A program made the translations under genes and the position numbers. The notes under the pieces were generated by a model, which was not told the origin of the DNA, did not search any database, and saw nothing but the letters and a program-made list of their open reading frames with translations. From the NCBI GenBank assembly GCA_041392665.1, contig JAWKLQ010000023.1:1-64000 (forward strand): DNA of 64,000 nt, written 5' to 3'. Origin of the DNA: Flavilitoribacter sp020436695 (lineage in GTDB: Bacteria; Bacteroidota; Bacteroidia; Chitinophagales; Saprospiraceae). Positions within the stretch are counted from its first letter, which is position 1, and every line of letters begins with the position of its first letter. Shown here one piece after another: positions 53,926-61,750 of this stretch.

Positions 53926-55038
53926 ATGAAGAAGATCGGACTGTTATTATTTGCTACCTGTATTGCATTGGCACTACGGGCACAGGGGCGTTATGAGATC
54001 GACACCTCACTACACATGGACTTTGAGCTGTACGATCCGCCCTCTACACTGGTCGTTCCGGAGCATCAACCCATGAACGCCAAATTCCCCTTTATCGATA
54101 TCCACAGTCATCACTGGCGGATGGCCGAACAGAACCTGGACGAACTCATTGGGCAAATGGACACCCTGAACATGGGCATCGTTGTTAACCTGAGTGGTAG
54201 GGGAGGAGCTGCCCTGAAAGCAATGATGGACAATGTGAAGAAGTACGGCTACGAAGACCGTATTGCCATCTTCACCAATATCGAGATTCGCAGTATTGAT
54301 GCGGATGACTGGCTGGAAAATACGATCAAGCAACTGGAATACGACGTATCCAATGGCGCTAAAGGCCTGAAAATCTATAAAAGCCAGGGCATGGATCATA
54401 AGGATTCTTCCGGAAACCGCATTGCACTGAACGATAAGCGTCTGGACCCGATCTGGGCCAAATGTGGTGAATTAGGTATCCCGGTATTGGTGCATTCCGC
54501 CGACCCGCCTTCTTTCTGGAAACCGCACGATGAAAACAACGAACGCTGGCTGGAACTCAAACTACGGCCGGGCCGTAAACGGGAGGCCGACAATCCCGCT
54601 CCCTGGGAGACCATCATCGGTGAGCAACACGACGTGATCCGTAAACATCCGAACACTACCTTCATCGCTGCTCACATGGGCTGGTATCCGAATGATCTCG
54701 CGCAGTTGAGTGAATTGCTGGATACGTATCCGAATATGAACGTGGAGATCGGTGCAGTGATCGCCGAACTGGGCCGCCAGCCCCGCAATGCCAAAAAATT
54801 CTTTGAGAAATATCAGGATCGCATCCTGTTCGGCAAGGATTCCTATCAGCCTACCGAATATCCGACCTACTTCCGGGTACTGGAAACAGATGATGAGTAC
54901 TTTCCGTATTACAAGCGCTACCACGCCTTTTGGCGGATGTACGGCCTTGATCTTTCAGATGAAGTGCTGAAGAAGGTCTACTATAAGAATGCACTTCGGA
55001 TCGTGCCGGGGTTGGATGCTAGTCAGTTTCCGGAGTAA
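53926..55038 (+). CDS. exported TIM-barrel amidohydrolase (amidohydrolase 2 family)
   Basis: A 370-residue protein with a Sec signal (MKKIGLLLFATCIALALRAQ). Metal-site motif 1 is FIDIHSHHW. Later barrel strands show GAKGLKIYKSQGMD, IPVLVHSADPPSF, TFIAAHMGWYPND and ILFGKDSYQ, matching the order H-x-H, Lys/His, His, His, Asp. The reaction may be hydrolysis or decarboxylation of a small cyclic or aromatic substrate; no closer assignment is possible. The gene is convergent with the second amidohydrolase and the two stops are separated by an inverted repeat. Confidence 0.82.
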   Translation: MKKIGLLLFATCIALALRAQGRYEIDTSLHMDFELYDPPSTLVVPEHQPMNAKFPFIDIHSHHWRMAEQNLDELIGQMDTLNMGIVVNLSGRGGAALKAMMDNVKKYGYEDRIAIFTNIEIRSIDADDWLENTIKQLEYDVSNGAKGLKIYKSQGMDHKDSSGNRIALNDKRLDPIWAKCGELGIPVLVHSADPPSFWKPHDENNERWLELKLRPGRKREADNPAPWETIIGEQHDVIRKHPNTTFIAAHMGWYPNDLAQLSELLDTYPNMNVEIGAVIAELGRQPRNAKKFFEKYQDRILFGKDSYQPTEYPTYFRVLETDDEYFPYYKRYHAFWRMYGLDLSDEVLKKVYYKNALRIVPGLDASQFPE

Positions 55039-55056
55039 TTTGATTAAGTCGGCAGT

Positions 55057-55182
55057 CGTTAGTCAGCAGTCATAATAGGGAGAACATGAATTAAGCGTAT
55101 TACTCAAAAGTGCATGGATAGAAGGCATCACTTCTTTTCAAGCCGGGCACTACATGGGTGAATTAACGACTGCTGACTAACG
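55057..55182. repeat. inverted repeat between convergent amidohydrolase genes
   Basis: CGTTAGTCAGCAGTC (55057-55071) is the exact reverse complement of GACTGCTGACTAACG (55168-55182). Related GGCAGTCG copies flank it and also occur after the DUF5916 gene near 51105-51118. Confidence 0.65.
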
Positions 55183-55200
55183 ACTGGTGACTAATGACTA

Positions 55201-56598
55201 TCACTCAACATGTGTCGCCGCGATCTCCGCCAACCTTTCATCGATATATTCCCGGCTCAGCCACCGCCCGCGTACCATTACCCCTTCCTGGGCCCAGGTC
55301 TGACTCAGGTCTTCAAGTGGATTGCCAGTTAATAAAAGCAGATCGGCAGAAGCTCCTTCCTGGATGGTACCGAACTGGCCTTCCATGTGGAAAAAACGGG
55401 CCGGATTGGCCGTCCCACTCATCAGGATTACTTCATTGGACAGCCCTGCGTCTTTCATAGCGTCCATTTCATGCTCCAGGGAGAAGCCCGGCACATTGAA
55501 TACCTGCGGTGCATCCGAACCTAGGAGCAGCGGTACGCCATTTTCATGCAGGGCTCGTAGCAGTTGCTGCCGCAGATCGATCATTTTTTTCCATTGTTCT
55601 TCAGTGTAATTATCGGCACCGATGGCATTTTGCTTGCTTTGCCGCCACTGGTAACGGGTGCGCCCCGACATGTATTTCATCTCCGGTTCGTTGGCCATAG
55701 CTGCCGGATCGTCGGGCGAGAACCAGCGGGTGAACAGGCTTTGGGTAGACACGATCCACACACCGCGATCTTTGGTTTGTTTGGCCAGTACTTCGATCTC
55801 GGGTTCCCGGGCGTAGGGTACGGTATTATATCCGAAAAAGCCGATATTATTATCGAGTTGTGCCCAATCGGCTTCGGTAGCCAGTCCGCTTATATAACCG
55901 TCGAGGTGATCGATGGAAGCATACTGTGCGTCCAGGGCATGGCGAATGCCTACGGGTTGGGGAACGTGGCCGGAGAAAGTAATACCCACTTCGCGGGCAG
56001 TTTTGGCCATTTCATCAAAGGCATCCAGCGGGATCCCCGGATGGATCTTTAGGAAGTCATAGCCGTCTTTCTGATACTGGGTGACCAGCTTTCGCGCTTC
56101 TTCCGGTGTAGGAACGGTATTGCCATTGAGAGAAGGACTGGAAGTGAAAACCCGGGGACTGAGTATGCTATCCGCCGCGATCATTTCCTTTAACTCCAGA
56201 TGGTAGGGGGCACCGAGCATGCCGCGTATGGTAGTCACTCCCCTCGAAAGATAAAGGAAAAGCGTTTCCCTGACCAGGGAATCATCTCCTTCCTGGGGCG
56301 TGGGGATGTGCGCATGCATTTCGGCCAGACCGGGCATCAGGAATTTTCCCGTACCATTGATCTGAGTGCTACCCGCAGGGACATCCACTTCATCGGAGGG
56401 GGCCATCCGTTCGATCTTCCCGTTTTTGATGAGCAGCGTTTGTCCATTGAGCATTCCGGCTCCGGTCATCGGCAGCACATTTACGTTGGTAATGGCGACG
56501 GTGGAAGCGGCATTCGGATCATCCGCCATGTTTTGGGAGTCGGGAACAGAACAACTGCCGGCCAGCAACAGCAAAAGACAAAATAAAAAGCCTCGCAT
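55201..56598 (-). CDS. amidohydrolase lipoprotein (imidazolonepropionase/prolidase-like)
   Basis: A 465-residue protein with a lipoprotein signal MRGFLFCLLLLLAGSCS (Cys 16). The amidohydrolase 1 motifs are GLAEMHAHIPTP (HxH), a central KIHPGIPLDAFDEMAKTARE, ITFSGHVPQPVG, ASIDHLDGY and LLLGSDAPQVFNVPGFSLEH with the catalytic Asp. It should be a periplasmic, membrane-anchored zinc hydrolase acting on cyclic amides or dipeptides. It is convergent to the other amidohydrolase gene; they may process related compounds. Confidence 0.85.
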   Translation of the reverse strand: MRGFLFCLLLLLAGSCSVPDSQNMADDPNAASTVAITNVNVLPMTGAGMLNGQTLLIKNGKIERMAPSDEVDVPAGSTQINGTGKFLMPGLAEMHAHIPTPQEGDDSLVRETLFLYLSRGVTTIRGMLGAPYHLELKEMIAADSILSPRVFTSSPSLNGNTVPTPEEARKLVTQYQKDGYDFLKIHPGIPLDAFDEMAKTAREVGITFSGHVPQPVGIRHALDAQYASIDHLDGYISGLATEADWAQLDNNIGFFGYNTVPYAREPEIEVLAKQTKDRGVWIVSTQSLFTRWFSPDDPAAMANEPEMKYMSGRTRYQWRQSKQNAIGADNYTEEQWKKMIDLRQQLLRALHENGVPLLLGSDAPQVFNVPGFSLEHEMDAMKDAGLSNEVILMSGTANPARFFHMEGQFGTIQEGASADLLLLTGNPLEDLSQTWAQEGVMVRGRWLSREYIDERLAEIAATHVE

Positions 56599-57019
56599 AA
56601 TCAGGGGATTTTAATTTTTTAGACGATGGATAATGAACAGCAACCGGATGAATATAGTTAAATTTTTGGGTGATAAGGCTAAATTTTGTCTATTAGCCAT
56701 TACATTTGTAGGGCTTCGGCAAAAGGCTTTTCATCTCGATCACTTCTGTTCCCCATCAAACCGTTCACTAGGCATCAGCGTTATTGATCCCCGGTCAAAT
56801 TAGATTTCTAATAGGTATTGGATATTGAGATACCTCAGTGCTTTGTATTACCTGGTGGCTGAGTTCTCCAATTTGCGCCATATTCTTGTAACTACCTTTC
56901 ACAAAGAAGGTAGGGGTAATTTTCAATCTGTCTTCCAAGTTATTGGTATGGATTCTTCCCTAAAGGGGAGATACCGAAGGCAGAGGGGCATATTCCTCCT
57001 ATATAAAAAACGCCATATC

Positions 57020-58141
57020 ATGAAGATTGACGGGCAATCCTACCGCAGCCTTTGGGTAAATGAAGAGGATGAAAGCAAGGTACACATCATCGATCAGCGC
57101 TATCTACCTTTCGAATTGGTCATCGAAGAATTGAGTACTTTAGAACAATTCGCCCGGGCCATCCGGGAAATGCACGTGCGGGGTGCTCCGCTCATTGGAG
57201 CAACTGCTGCCTACGGCATTTGTGCCGCCATCCGGGAGATACCCGAAGGGGAAGACCTGGCGGAAGGTATCGAAAAGGCCGTAAACATTCTTAGAGATAC
57301 GCGTCCTACGGCCGTGGATCTGTATAATGCCACCGAAAGCGTGTGGCGTACAGCCTGCCGGGGGGCAAATAAAGCGGAAAAACTGCAGCTGGCTTCCGAC
57401 GCGGCCGCGAAATTTGTGGAAGACAGTGTATCTCAATGCCTGGCAATCGGCCGGCACGGACTGGCACTTATCGAGGCGATCAGCAAGAAGAAAAAAGGCG
57501 GGAGAGTAAATATCCTTACCCATTGCAATGCCGGCTGGCTGGCCTGTATCGATCATGGTACGGCTACTGCACCCATTTATGCCGCTTTTGATAAGGGCAT
57601 TGATGTACACGTCTGGGTAGATGAGACGCGACCTCGTAATCAGGGGGCATTACTGACCGCTTACGAACTGGGAGAGCACGGCGTTCCGCATACTGTCATC
57701 TCCGACAATACAGGGGGGCACCTTATGCAGCAGGGAATGGTCGATCTGGTGATCGTCGGCACCGATCGCACTACCCGTACGGGAGATGTGGCCAATAAGA
57801 TCGGCACCTACCTGAAAGCCCTGGCTGCCAAAGATAACGGTGTGCCTTTCTACGTAGGCTTGCCCTCTTCTTCTATTGACTGGACGATCCGGGATGGCCG
57901 CCGGGAGATCCCCATCGAAGAGCGAAGTGAAGATGAGGTGCGCTATATGCATGGCTGGTTCAACGGCCGGATATACAAGATACTAGTGACGCCGCACGAG
58001 AGCCCGGCCGTCAATTACGGCTTTGATGTAACGCCGGCCCGGCTGGTCACCGGTCTGATCACAGAACGGGGGATCTGTAAAGCAAGCGAGAAAGGGCTGA
58101 CTAGCCTTTTTCCGGAGATGGATGACGAAGGGGTTGTGTAG
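57020..58141 (+). CDS. mtnA: S-methyl-5-thioribose-1-phosphate isomerase
   Basis: 373 residues from the ATG at 57020 (MKIDGQSYRSLWVNEEDESK); an earlier in-frame ATG at 56825 adds an unrelated 65-residue leader. Conserved blocks are MHVRGAPLIGATAAYG, NILTHCNAGWLA (active-site Cys near residue 169), VWVDETRPRNQGALLTAYEL, VISDNTGGHLMQQG, IVGTDRTTRTGDVANKIGTY (active-site Asp) and FYVGLPSSSIDW. It isomerises MTR-1-P to MTRu-1-P in methionine salvage. No other salvage gene is in the window. Short CCCTAAAGGGGAG-type repeats lie on both sides. Confidence 0.93.
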   Translation: MKIDGQSYRSLWVNEEDESKVHIIDQRYLPFELVIEELSTLEQFARAIREMHVRGAPLIGATAAYGICAAIREIPEGEDLAEGIEKAVNILRDTRPTAVDLYNATESVWRTACRGANKAEKLQLASDAAAKFVEDSVSQCLAIGRHGLALIEAISKKKKGGRVNILTHCNAGWLACIDHGTATAPIYAAFDKGIDVHVWVDETRPRNQGALLTAYELGEHGVPHTVISDNTGGHLMQQGMVDLVIVGTDRTTRTGDVANKIGTYLKALAAKDNGVPFYVGLPSSSIDWTIRDGRREIPIEERSEDEVRYMHGWFNGRIYKILVTPHESPAVNYGFDVTPARLVTGLITERGICKASEKGLTSLFPEMDDEGVV

Positions 58142-58165
58142 AAAGTCTTTCCCTAAAGATGACAG

Positions 58166-58251
58166 AAAAATAATGTTTGGGTTGAAAGCGTGGGCGGTTC
58201 TCCCTAAGGGGAGTCAGAGGGCTGAGCTAAGGCAAACCAAACATTATTTTT
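58166..58251 (+). terminator. 15-base stem with nested hairpin after mtnA
   Basis: AAAAATAATGTTTGG (58166-58180) pairs with CCAAACATTATTTTT (58237-58251). The loop includes CTCCC-taa-GGGGAG. It follows mtnA and precedes the tRNA; it could be a terminator or a short MITE-like palindrome. Confidence 0.5.
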
Positions 58252-58390
58252 TATCAAAATCACTGGTTGGACTTTTTACACAACCCCTTAGCAAGGCCGG
58301 AAAAGAAAATAAAGTAGTGCGTAAAAAATCAAATTTAATAGTTGCGCGAATTAACAGGATGTTGTATTTTTGCGATCCCTTATGGGAAAT

Positions 58391-58464
58391 GGCGCGGTAG
58401 CTCAGCTGGTTAGAGCGCATGATTCATAATCATGAGGTCGGCAGTTCAAGCCTGCCTCGCGCTA
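58391..58464 (+). tRNA. tRNA-Met (anticodon CAT)
   Basis: A 74-nt cloverleaf: acceptor GGCGCGG with TCGCGCT (two G-U pairs), D-arm AGCTCAGCTGGTTAGAGC, anticodon stem-loop TGATT-CAT-AATCA, T-arm GGCAG-TTCAAGC-CTGCC, discriminator A. CCA is not encoded. It resembles elongator Met; the lysidine-modified tRNA-Ile2 is the alternative. Confidence 0.9.
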
Positions 58465-58483
58465 CGATGAAAATCAGGAAGTT

Positions 58484-58511
58484 ATGCCGACTCAATCGAG
58501 TCGGCATTTTT
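58484..58511 (+). terminator. intrinsic terminator after tRNA-Met
   Basis: ATGCCGACTC (58484-58493), loop AATC, GAGTCGGCAT (58498-58507), then a T-run. It ends the tRNA transcript 20 bases after the mature 3' end. Confidence 0.85.
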
Positions 58512-58561
58512 ATTGTTCGAACATTGTTCAAACAAAGGCACTTTTACATTCCTAAACGAAA

Positions 58562-58708
58562 TCATTTTTCTCCTTCACTAACAATGACGTAATCGCCTTT
58601 GGGATAGGACTTTAGCAACGCCTCTAAGCAGTCTTCTCGATCTTCACCCGCAACATCATGTTGCCCTTTTACGGAATAGTGTTTTACTGAAATCACATAC
58701 ATAGTCAT
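58562..58708 (-). CDS. small hypothetical protein, 48 aa
   Basis: A minus-strand ORF from the ATG at 58708 encodes MTMYVISVKHYSVKGQHDVA and continues to ...YVIVSEGEK. The sequence is soluble and acidic (GEDREDCLEALL), with the look of a small alpha/beta protein. It lies between the tRNA terminator and the HTH gene at the edge of the putative mobile region. Real coding is supported by a balanced amino-acid composition, but no family is recognised. Confidence 0.5.
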   Translation of the reverse strand: MTMYVISVKHYSVKGQHDVAGEDREDCLEALLKSYPKGDYVIVSEGEK

Positions 58709-58875
58709 ACTATTTTTCGGTTAATAGATAAGGATGATAATGAAAAAACTCCTACCCCAATTGCAATCGTTCCCATTTGGGGGCTTTTAACATTTGATCA
58801 TCGCTGCATGGCAAGTCTCTTTTTAGTAAACCAGCTATTTCTATTTTACATTTCTAGATTGCGTATATTTGTTAA

Positions 58876-59166
58876 ATGCCTGAGTTTGGAAATACCCTGA
58901 ATGTGATCTGTCTGGAATCCGAGGCTTTCTACGCTTTAGTTGAAGAGGTGGTGGAGCGCATGTCGGACAAGACCCCTGCCCCGTTGGATAAGTGGATCAG
59001 CGACGAGGAAGCCTTGCGGATGCTCCGTGTAACTTCGCGTACTACCTTGCAAAAACTCAGAGATGAAGGGGCTATTAGGTTTACGCAACCGACCAGAAAA
59101 TTGATTCTTTATGATCGGGATTCCATCCTCGAATATCTGGAAGCCCACGCTAAAGATACTTTTTGA
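58876..59166 (+). CDS. excisionase-like helix-turn-helix protein
   Basis: A 96-residue protein. After an N-terminal LNVICLESEAFYALVEEVVE segment comes WISDEEALRMLRVTSRTTLQ then KLRDEGAIRFTQ and RDSILEYLEAH, a winged HTH of the HTH_17/MerR-like kind seen in Bacteroidota mobile elements next to integrases and mobilisation genes. A TATATTTG box at 58864-58871 is so close to the ATG that the mRNA would be leaderless, so it may be chance. The next gene starts four bases after the stop. Confidence 0.75.
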   Translation: MPEFGNTLNVICLESEAFYALVEEVVERMSDKTPAPLDKWISDEEALRMLRVTSRTTLQKLRDEGAIRFTQPTRKLILYDRDSILEYLEAHAKDTF

Positions 59167-59169
59167 TAG

Positions 59170-59448
59170 ATGGACAATAACGAAGAAATTCGCCGGGGCT
59201 TTAATGCCGGATACCTCATGGAAAAGCTCAATCCTAAGCTTGCTCAGAAATTGCGCAGCGGTATGACAGATACTAAACATCCATTTGTCCTGGGCTTCTT
59301 CAAAGGTGCAGAGCAGTATAACCAGGAAAGTTTTTTTGACTCCCCTCCTCCCAATCTGCCGGACAACATTGAAGAACTGGATTTAGACAATATTGATATC
59401 GGAGTTGAAAAAGAGAAAGATGGGAAGGATATGGGGTTTGAGCCTTGA
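59170..59448 (+). CDS. hypothetical protein of the HTH-linked mobile-element pair
   Basis: A 92-residue acidic protein (NNEEIRRGFNAGYLMEKLNP, HPFVLGFFKGAEQY, ending with a Glu/Asp-rich tail). No known fold is recognised. It is tightly coupled to the HTH gene, with a three-base gap, and comparable small ORFs accompany such HTH genes in Bacteroidota elements. Possible partner or anti-repressor; function unknown. Confidence 0.6.
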   Translation: MDNNEEIRRGFNAGYLMEKLNPKLAQKLRSGMTDTKHPFVLGFFKGAEQYNQESFFDSPPPNLPDNIEELDLDNIDIGVEKEKDGKDMGFEP

Positions 59449-59463
59449 AATATTTGGCTTCAA

Positions 59464-59643
59464 TTATGGCAAAGGAGCAGAATCGCGTTCTGAAGAAATG
59501 GTACTATAAGCAAAAATGCCTCCTACAACTCCACAGGCAAAAGAAAATAAGACATTTTCAAAAAAAATACCAGAAATGATAGCGCTTCCTATTGCTGCTG
59601 ATCCAATTACGCTAATCCTATTAAATGCGTCTTTTACACTCAT
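59464..59643 (-). CDS. small hypothetical membrane protein, 59 aa
   Basis: A minus-strand ORF from the ATG at 59643: MSVKDAFNRISVIGSAAIGS followed by AIISGIFFENVLFSFACGVV and a short polar tail. One or two hydrophobic helices are evident. It converges on the preceding gene with 15 bases between stops. Its AT-rich codon use matches the two small membrane ORFs that follow. No family recognised. Confidence 0.45.
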   Translation of the reverse strand: MSVKDAFNRISVIGSAAIGSAIISGIFFENVLFSFACGVVGGIFAYSTISSERDSAPLP

Positions 59644-59851
59644 GAGATAAAATTTTCCTTTTTAAATCATACGTAATTGAAAATAGATGTTTCATTTTTT
59701 TGCGAATGAATTAAAGCTAACCAACATTTGCAATGGTTTCTAGGTTACATAAGTAAAAACAAGCATAGCGAAACATTTAGGTATTGTAAATGTTTTTAGT
59801 AACTGTTCACGATGATTTTGGTCACATATGTAAACTGGTTGACATAAAAGC

Positions 59852-59882
59852 TTGCTTTTTAAAACGAAATCACCTATATTTG
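59852..59882 (+). promoter_or_regulatory. predicted promoter for the small membrane-protein genes
   Basis: TTG at 59852-59854, a 20-base spacer, TATATTTG at 59875-59882: a complete match to the Bacteroidota pattern. The start of transcription would be near 59889, 37 bases before the next ATG. The rest of 59644-59851 is AT-rich with no gene seen. Confidence 0.6.
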
Positions 59883-59925
59883 ATTGATTTTTTATACTTT
59901 CGTATAAGACTTAAACCTACCCCTA

Positions 59926-60126
59926 ATGCAATCCAAATCTAAAAAGTTTTATATAACATATCCTCAAAAGCTCACATTTTCTGAAAAGCTTATTACAAGA
60001 GTTACTGTCGCTATTGGTGTTCTTATGGTTTTCGATAGTATCTTTGATACCAATAGCATCATCACTGCTTTAGGCATACCTTTTGCAGCTTGCTTCTCAC
60101 TTTTATTTCCTTTCAAGTTATTTTAA
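59926..60126 (+). CDS. small membrane protein, 66 aa
   Basis: MQSKSKKFYITYPQKLTFSE is followed by two hydrophobic stretches (VTVAIGVLMVFDSIF and ALGIPFAACFSLLFPFKLF). It lies directly behind a good promoter. AT-rich codon use differs from the exopolysaccharide locus, consistent with horizontal origin. No family or function is recognised. Confidence 0.5.
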   Translation: MQSKSKKFYITYPQKLTFSEKLITRVTVAIGVLMVFDSIFDTNSIITALGIPFAACFSLLFPFKLF

Positions 60127-60179
60127 CTCAAATATTTATAATATTGAAAAACTCCAGAAAAATTTTCACGACTTAGTGC

Positions 60180-60560
60180 ATGGATAATAATATCGAGCAG
60201 GTACTCCAATCGTTTTTGGTTTTCTTCAATGGTACAGTTATTCTAACAGCAGGTTTTATTACCCTTTTGATTTATTTGCTCATTTGCACATTAAGGAAAA
60301 GTAAAGTAGTAGTATTAGGTCATTTACTTAAATCGTATCCAGTTGGTTGTGCTATCGTTGTTGGTGCTAAAGTTGTTCTTATTGGACTTTCAAATAATTG
60401 TGAACTTTCAATGAATGAAAACGTGGCTTTTTGCTTGGGAGGTATTGCCATTGCTACTTTCGCTATAACCAGTCTTCATATTGCTGTTAAGAAATCAGAT
60501 AAGCCAATAATGGAACCTACATTAGCTAAAGTAAATCAACCTGGTCCGGAAGACGCCTAG
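60180..60560 (+). CDS. hypothetical membrane protein, 126 aa
   Basis: Three hydrophobic helices are visible: VILTAGFITLLIYLLICTL, GCAIVVGAKVVLIGLS and VAFCLGGIAIATFAITSLHI. A polar C-terminus follows. It is 53 bases after the other small membrane gene and probably cotranscribed; its stop is five bases from the stop of the convergent HTH/coiled-coil gene. No known family. Confidence 0.55.
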   Translation: MDNNIEQVLQSFLVFFNGTVILTAGFITLLIYLLICTLRKSKVVVLGHLLKSYPVGCAIVVGAKVVLIGLSNNCELSMNENVAFCLGGIAIATFAITSLHIAVKKSDKPIMEPTLAKVNQPGPEDA

Positions 60561-60565
60561 ATTTC

Positions 60566-61150
60566 TCAAAATCTAAATAACTTCTTTAAAAAGCTCTTGT
60601 TTTTTCCCTTAGCTTCTTTTTTCAACATTTGTACTCTTTTTTCCCGTTCCTCTTCTCGCTTTAATAATCGTTGGTTTTGCACTTCCAACTTAGAGATCTG
60701 CTTTTCAAGAAGTTCCAATTTCGCATCCGTTTGAGCCTCCTTAGTCCCCTGCCCTTCCCGCTTATCTTCGAGCAAGGCAGTTACATCCAAGGCTTTATTC
60801 AAACTGCCAGTTAGGTTTTCGACCTGGTTCTGAAGCTGTTCGATCTGGTTATTGAGGAGTTGAATTTCCCGGTTTTGGCTGGTAGCGAGACTCTCCCGGA
60901 TCGTTTCAATTTCTTTTTTCAAAGCAACGTTAGATTCCGTTCGGAAGGTGGCTGGCTGAACGCTTTCAGACGTAAAGCTCCCCTCCTCCGTCTCTCTTTT
61001 TTCGTACAGCCGATCCAGTTCTGCGACATTGATCTTGCGCTTCTTCCTGTCGTCTACTGCATAGGAAAGCTTGCCTGTCTTCATATCGGCGTACAAGGTA
61101 GGCTTGCTGACATTATACATTTTAATGGCTTTGGTCGGGGAAACGTACAT
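60566..61150 (-). CDS. HTH-coiled-coil DNA-binding protein (KfrA/MerR-like architecture)
   Basis: A 194-residue protein. Residues 1-50 form a MerR/HTH_17-like motif (VSPTKAIKMYNVSKPTLYAD, KINVAELDRLYEKRE). Residues about 75-185 are a long heptad coiled coil (LLNNQIEQLQNQVENLTGSL, LELLEKQISKLEVQNQRLLK), ending in a basic tail (KGKNKSFLKKLFRF). This architecture occurs in plasmid proteins such as KfrA that bind their own promoter and help partition. The gene starts 20 bases from a cluster of CTTAACG repeats, its probable binding sites. Function inferred from architecture and context. Confidence 0.65.
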   Translation of the reverse strand: MYVSPTKAIKMYNVSKPTLYADMKTGKLSYAVDDRKKRKINVAELDRLYEKRETEEGSFTSESVQPATFRTESNVALKKEIETIRESLATSQNREIQLLNNQIEQLQNQVENLTGSLNKALDVTALLEDKREGQGTKEAQTDAKLELLEKQISKLEVQNQRLLKREEEREKRVQMLKKEAKGKNKSFLKKLFRF

Positions 61151-61169
61151 GCATTAAGCTCCAGGGGCA

Positions 61170-61449
61170 GACGTTAAGTTTCGTTCAGTATATAAAATTG
61201 CTTAACGGAAATGAACACCTTTATTTGAAAGGAAATACCCTACGAAACCCGCACTTAACGTTGCTTTACGGTTATGGGCTTTACACTCTTACGTATTTTT
61301 ACGTTACTTACCGTTCATAAACGTTCTGAGTTTAACGTTAACTGGAGGCTGAAGGTGTTCCCAGGTAAGTTTTCCGCTATCCTGTCTTAACGGCCTAACG
61401 TTCAATTGCGTATTGATTGAAAATACGCCTTACTTTTGCTAACGTAAAG
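61170..61449. repeat. cluster of CTTAACG(T/G) repeats (iteron- or operator-like)
   Basis: Copies in both orientations occur at 61170-61177, 61200-61207, 61253-61260, 61331-61340 (TTAACGTTAA, a perfect palindrome), 61386-61403 (two back-to-back) and 61439-61449. Weaker copies with TTTACG or TTACG cores lie at 61263-61270, 61286-61305 and around 61306-61325. A separate stem GCGTATT/AATACGC lies at 61408-61428. They sit in the 600-base divergent gap between the HTH-coiled-coil and winged-helix genes. Confidence 0.7.
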
Positions 61450-61604
61450 CCGTACAGATTCGCCTCGATGCCTTATGCACAGGTTTTGTTGGATGGTGGC
61501 TCGAATTCAATCTGACTCCCCTCCTCTCTTTCTTGGAGAGGAACTGCGTTCCGTTTAACTTCCAATCAAAGGAGAGGCATTAAGGTCTTCCAAAAGCACA
61601 TATA

Positions 61605-61631
61605 GAAAAAACCGCAGTTGGCGCTGCGGTT
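61605..61631 (-). terminator. minus-strand intrinsic terminator without an upstream gene
   Basis: AACCGCAG (61610-61617) and CTGCGGTT (61624-61631) form an 8-base stem; the A5 run at 61606-61610 is a U-tract when read on the minus strand. No convincing minus-strand gene lies to its right, so it may end a small antisense RNA. Confidence 0.45.
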
Positions 61632-61750
61632 CTTCAAATGAGCGATGCTCTTTTAATCTGACTATTGAATAGTATCGGCTCCTGATTCGGGATGCAAGAA
61701 AAAAGTGATTCTTGTAAAGCCTTTTTGCGCCCTGATTCCGGGTTTTTGGA

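Noticed and set aside
58122..58400. A 92-codon plus-strand ORF between mtnA and the tRNA
   Set aside because: It runs through a palindromic intergenic repeat and into the tRNA gene; not credible as coding.
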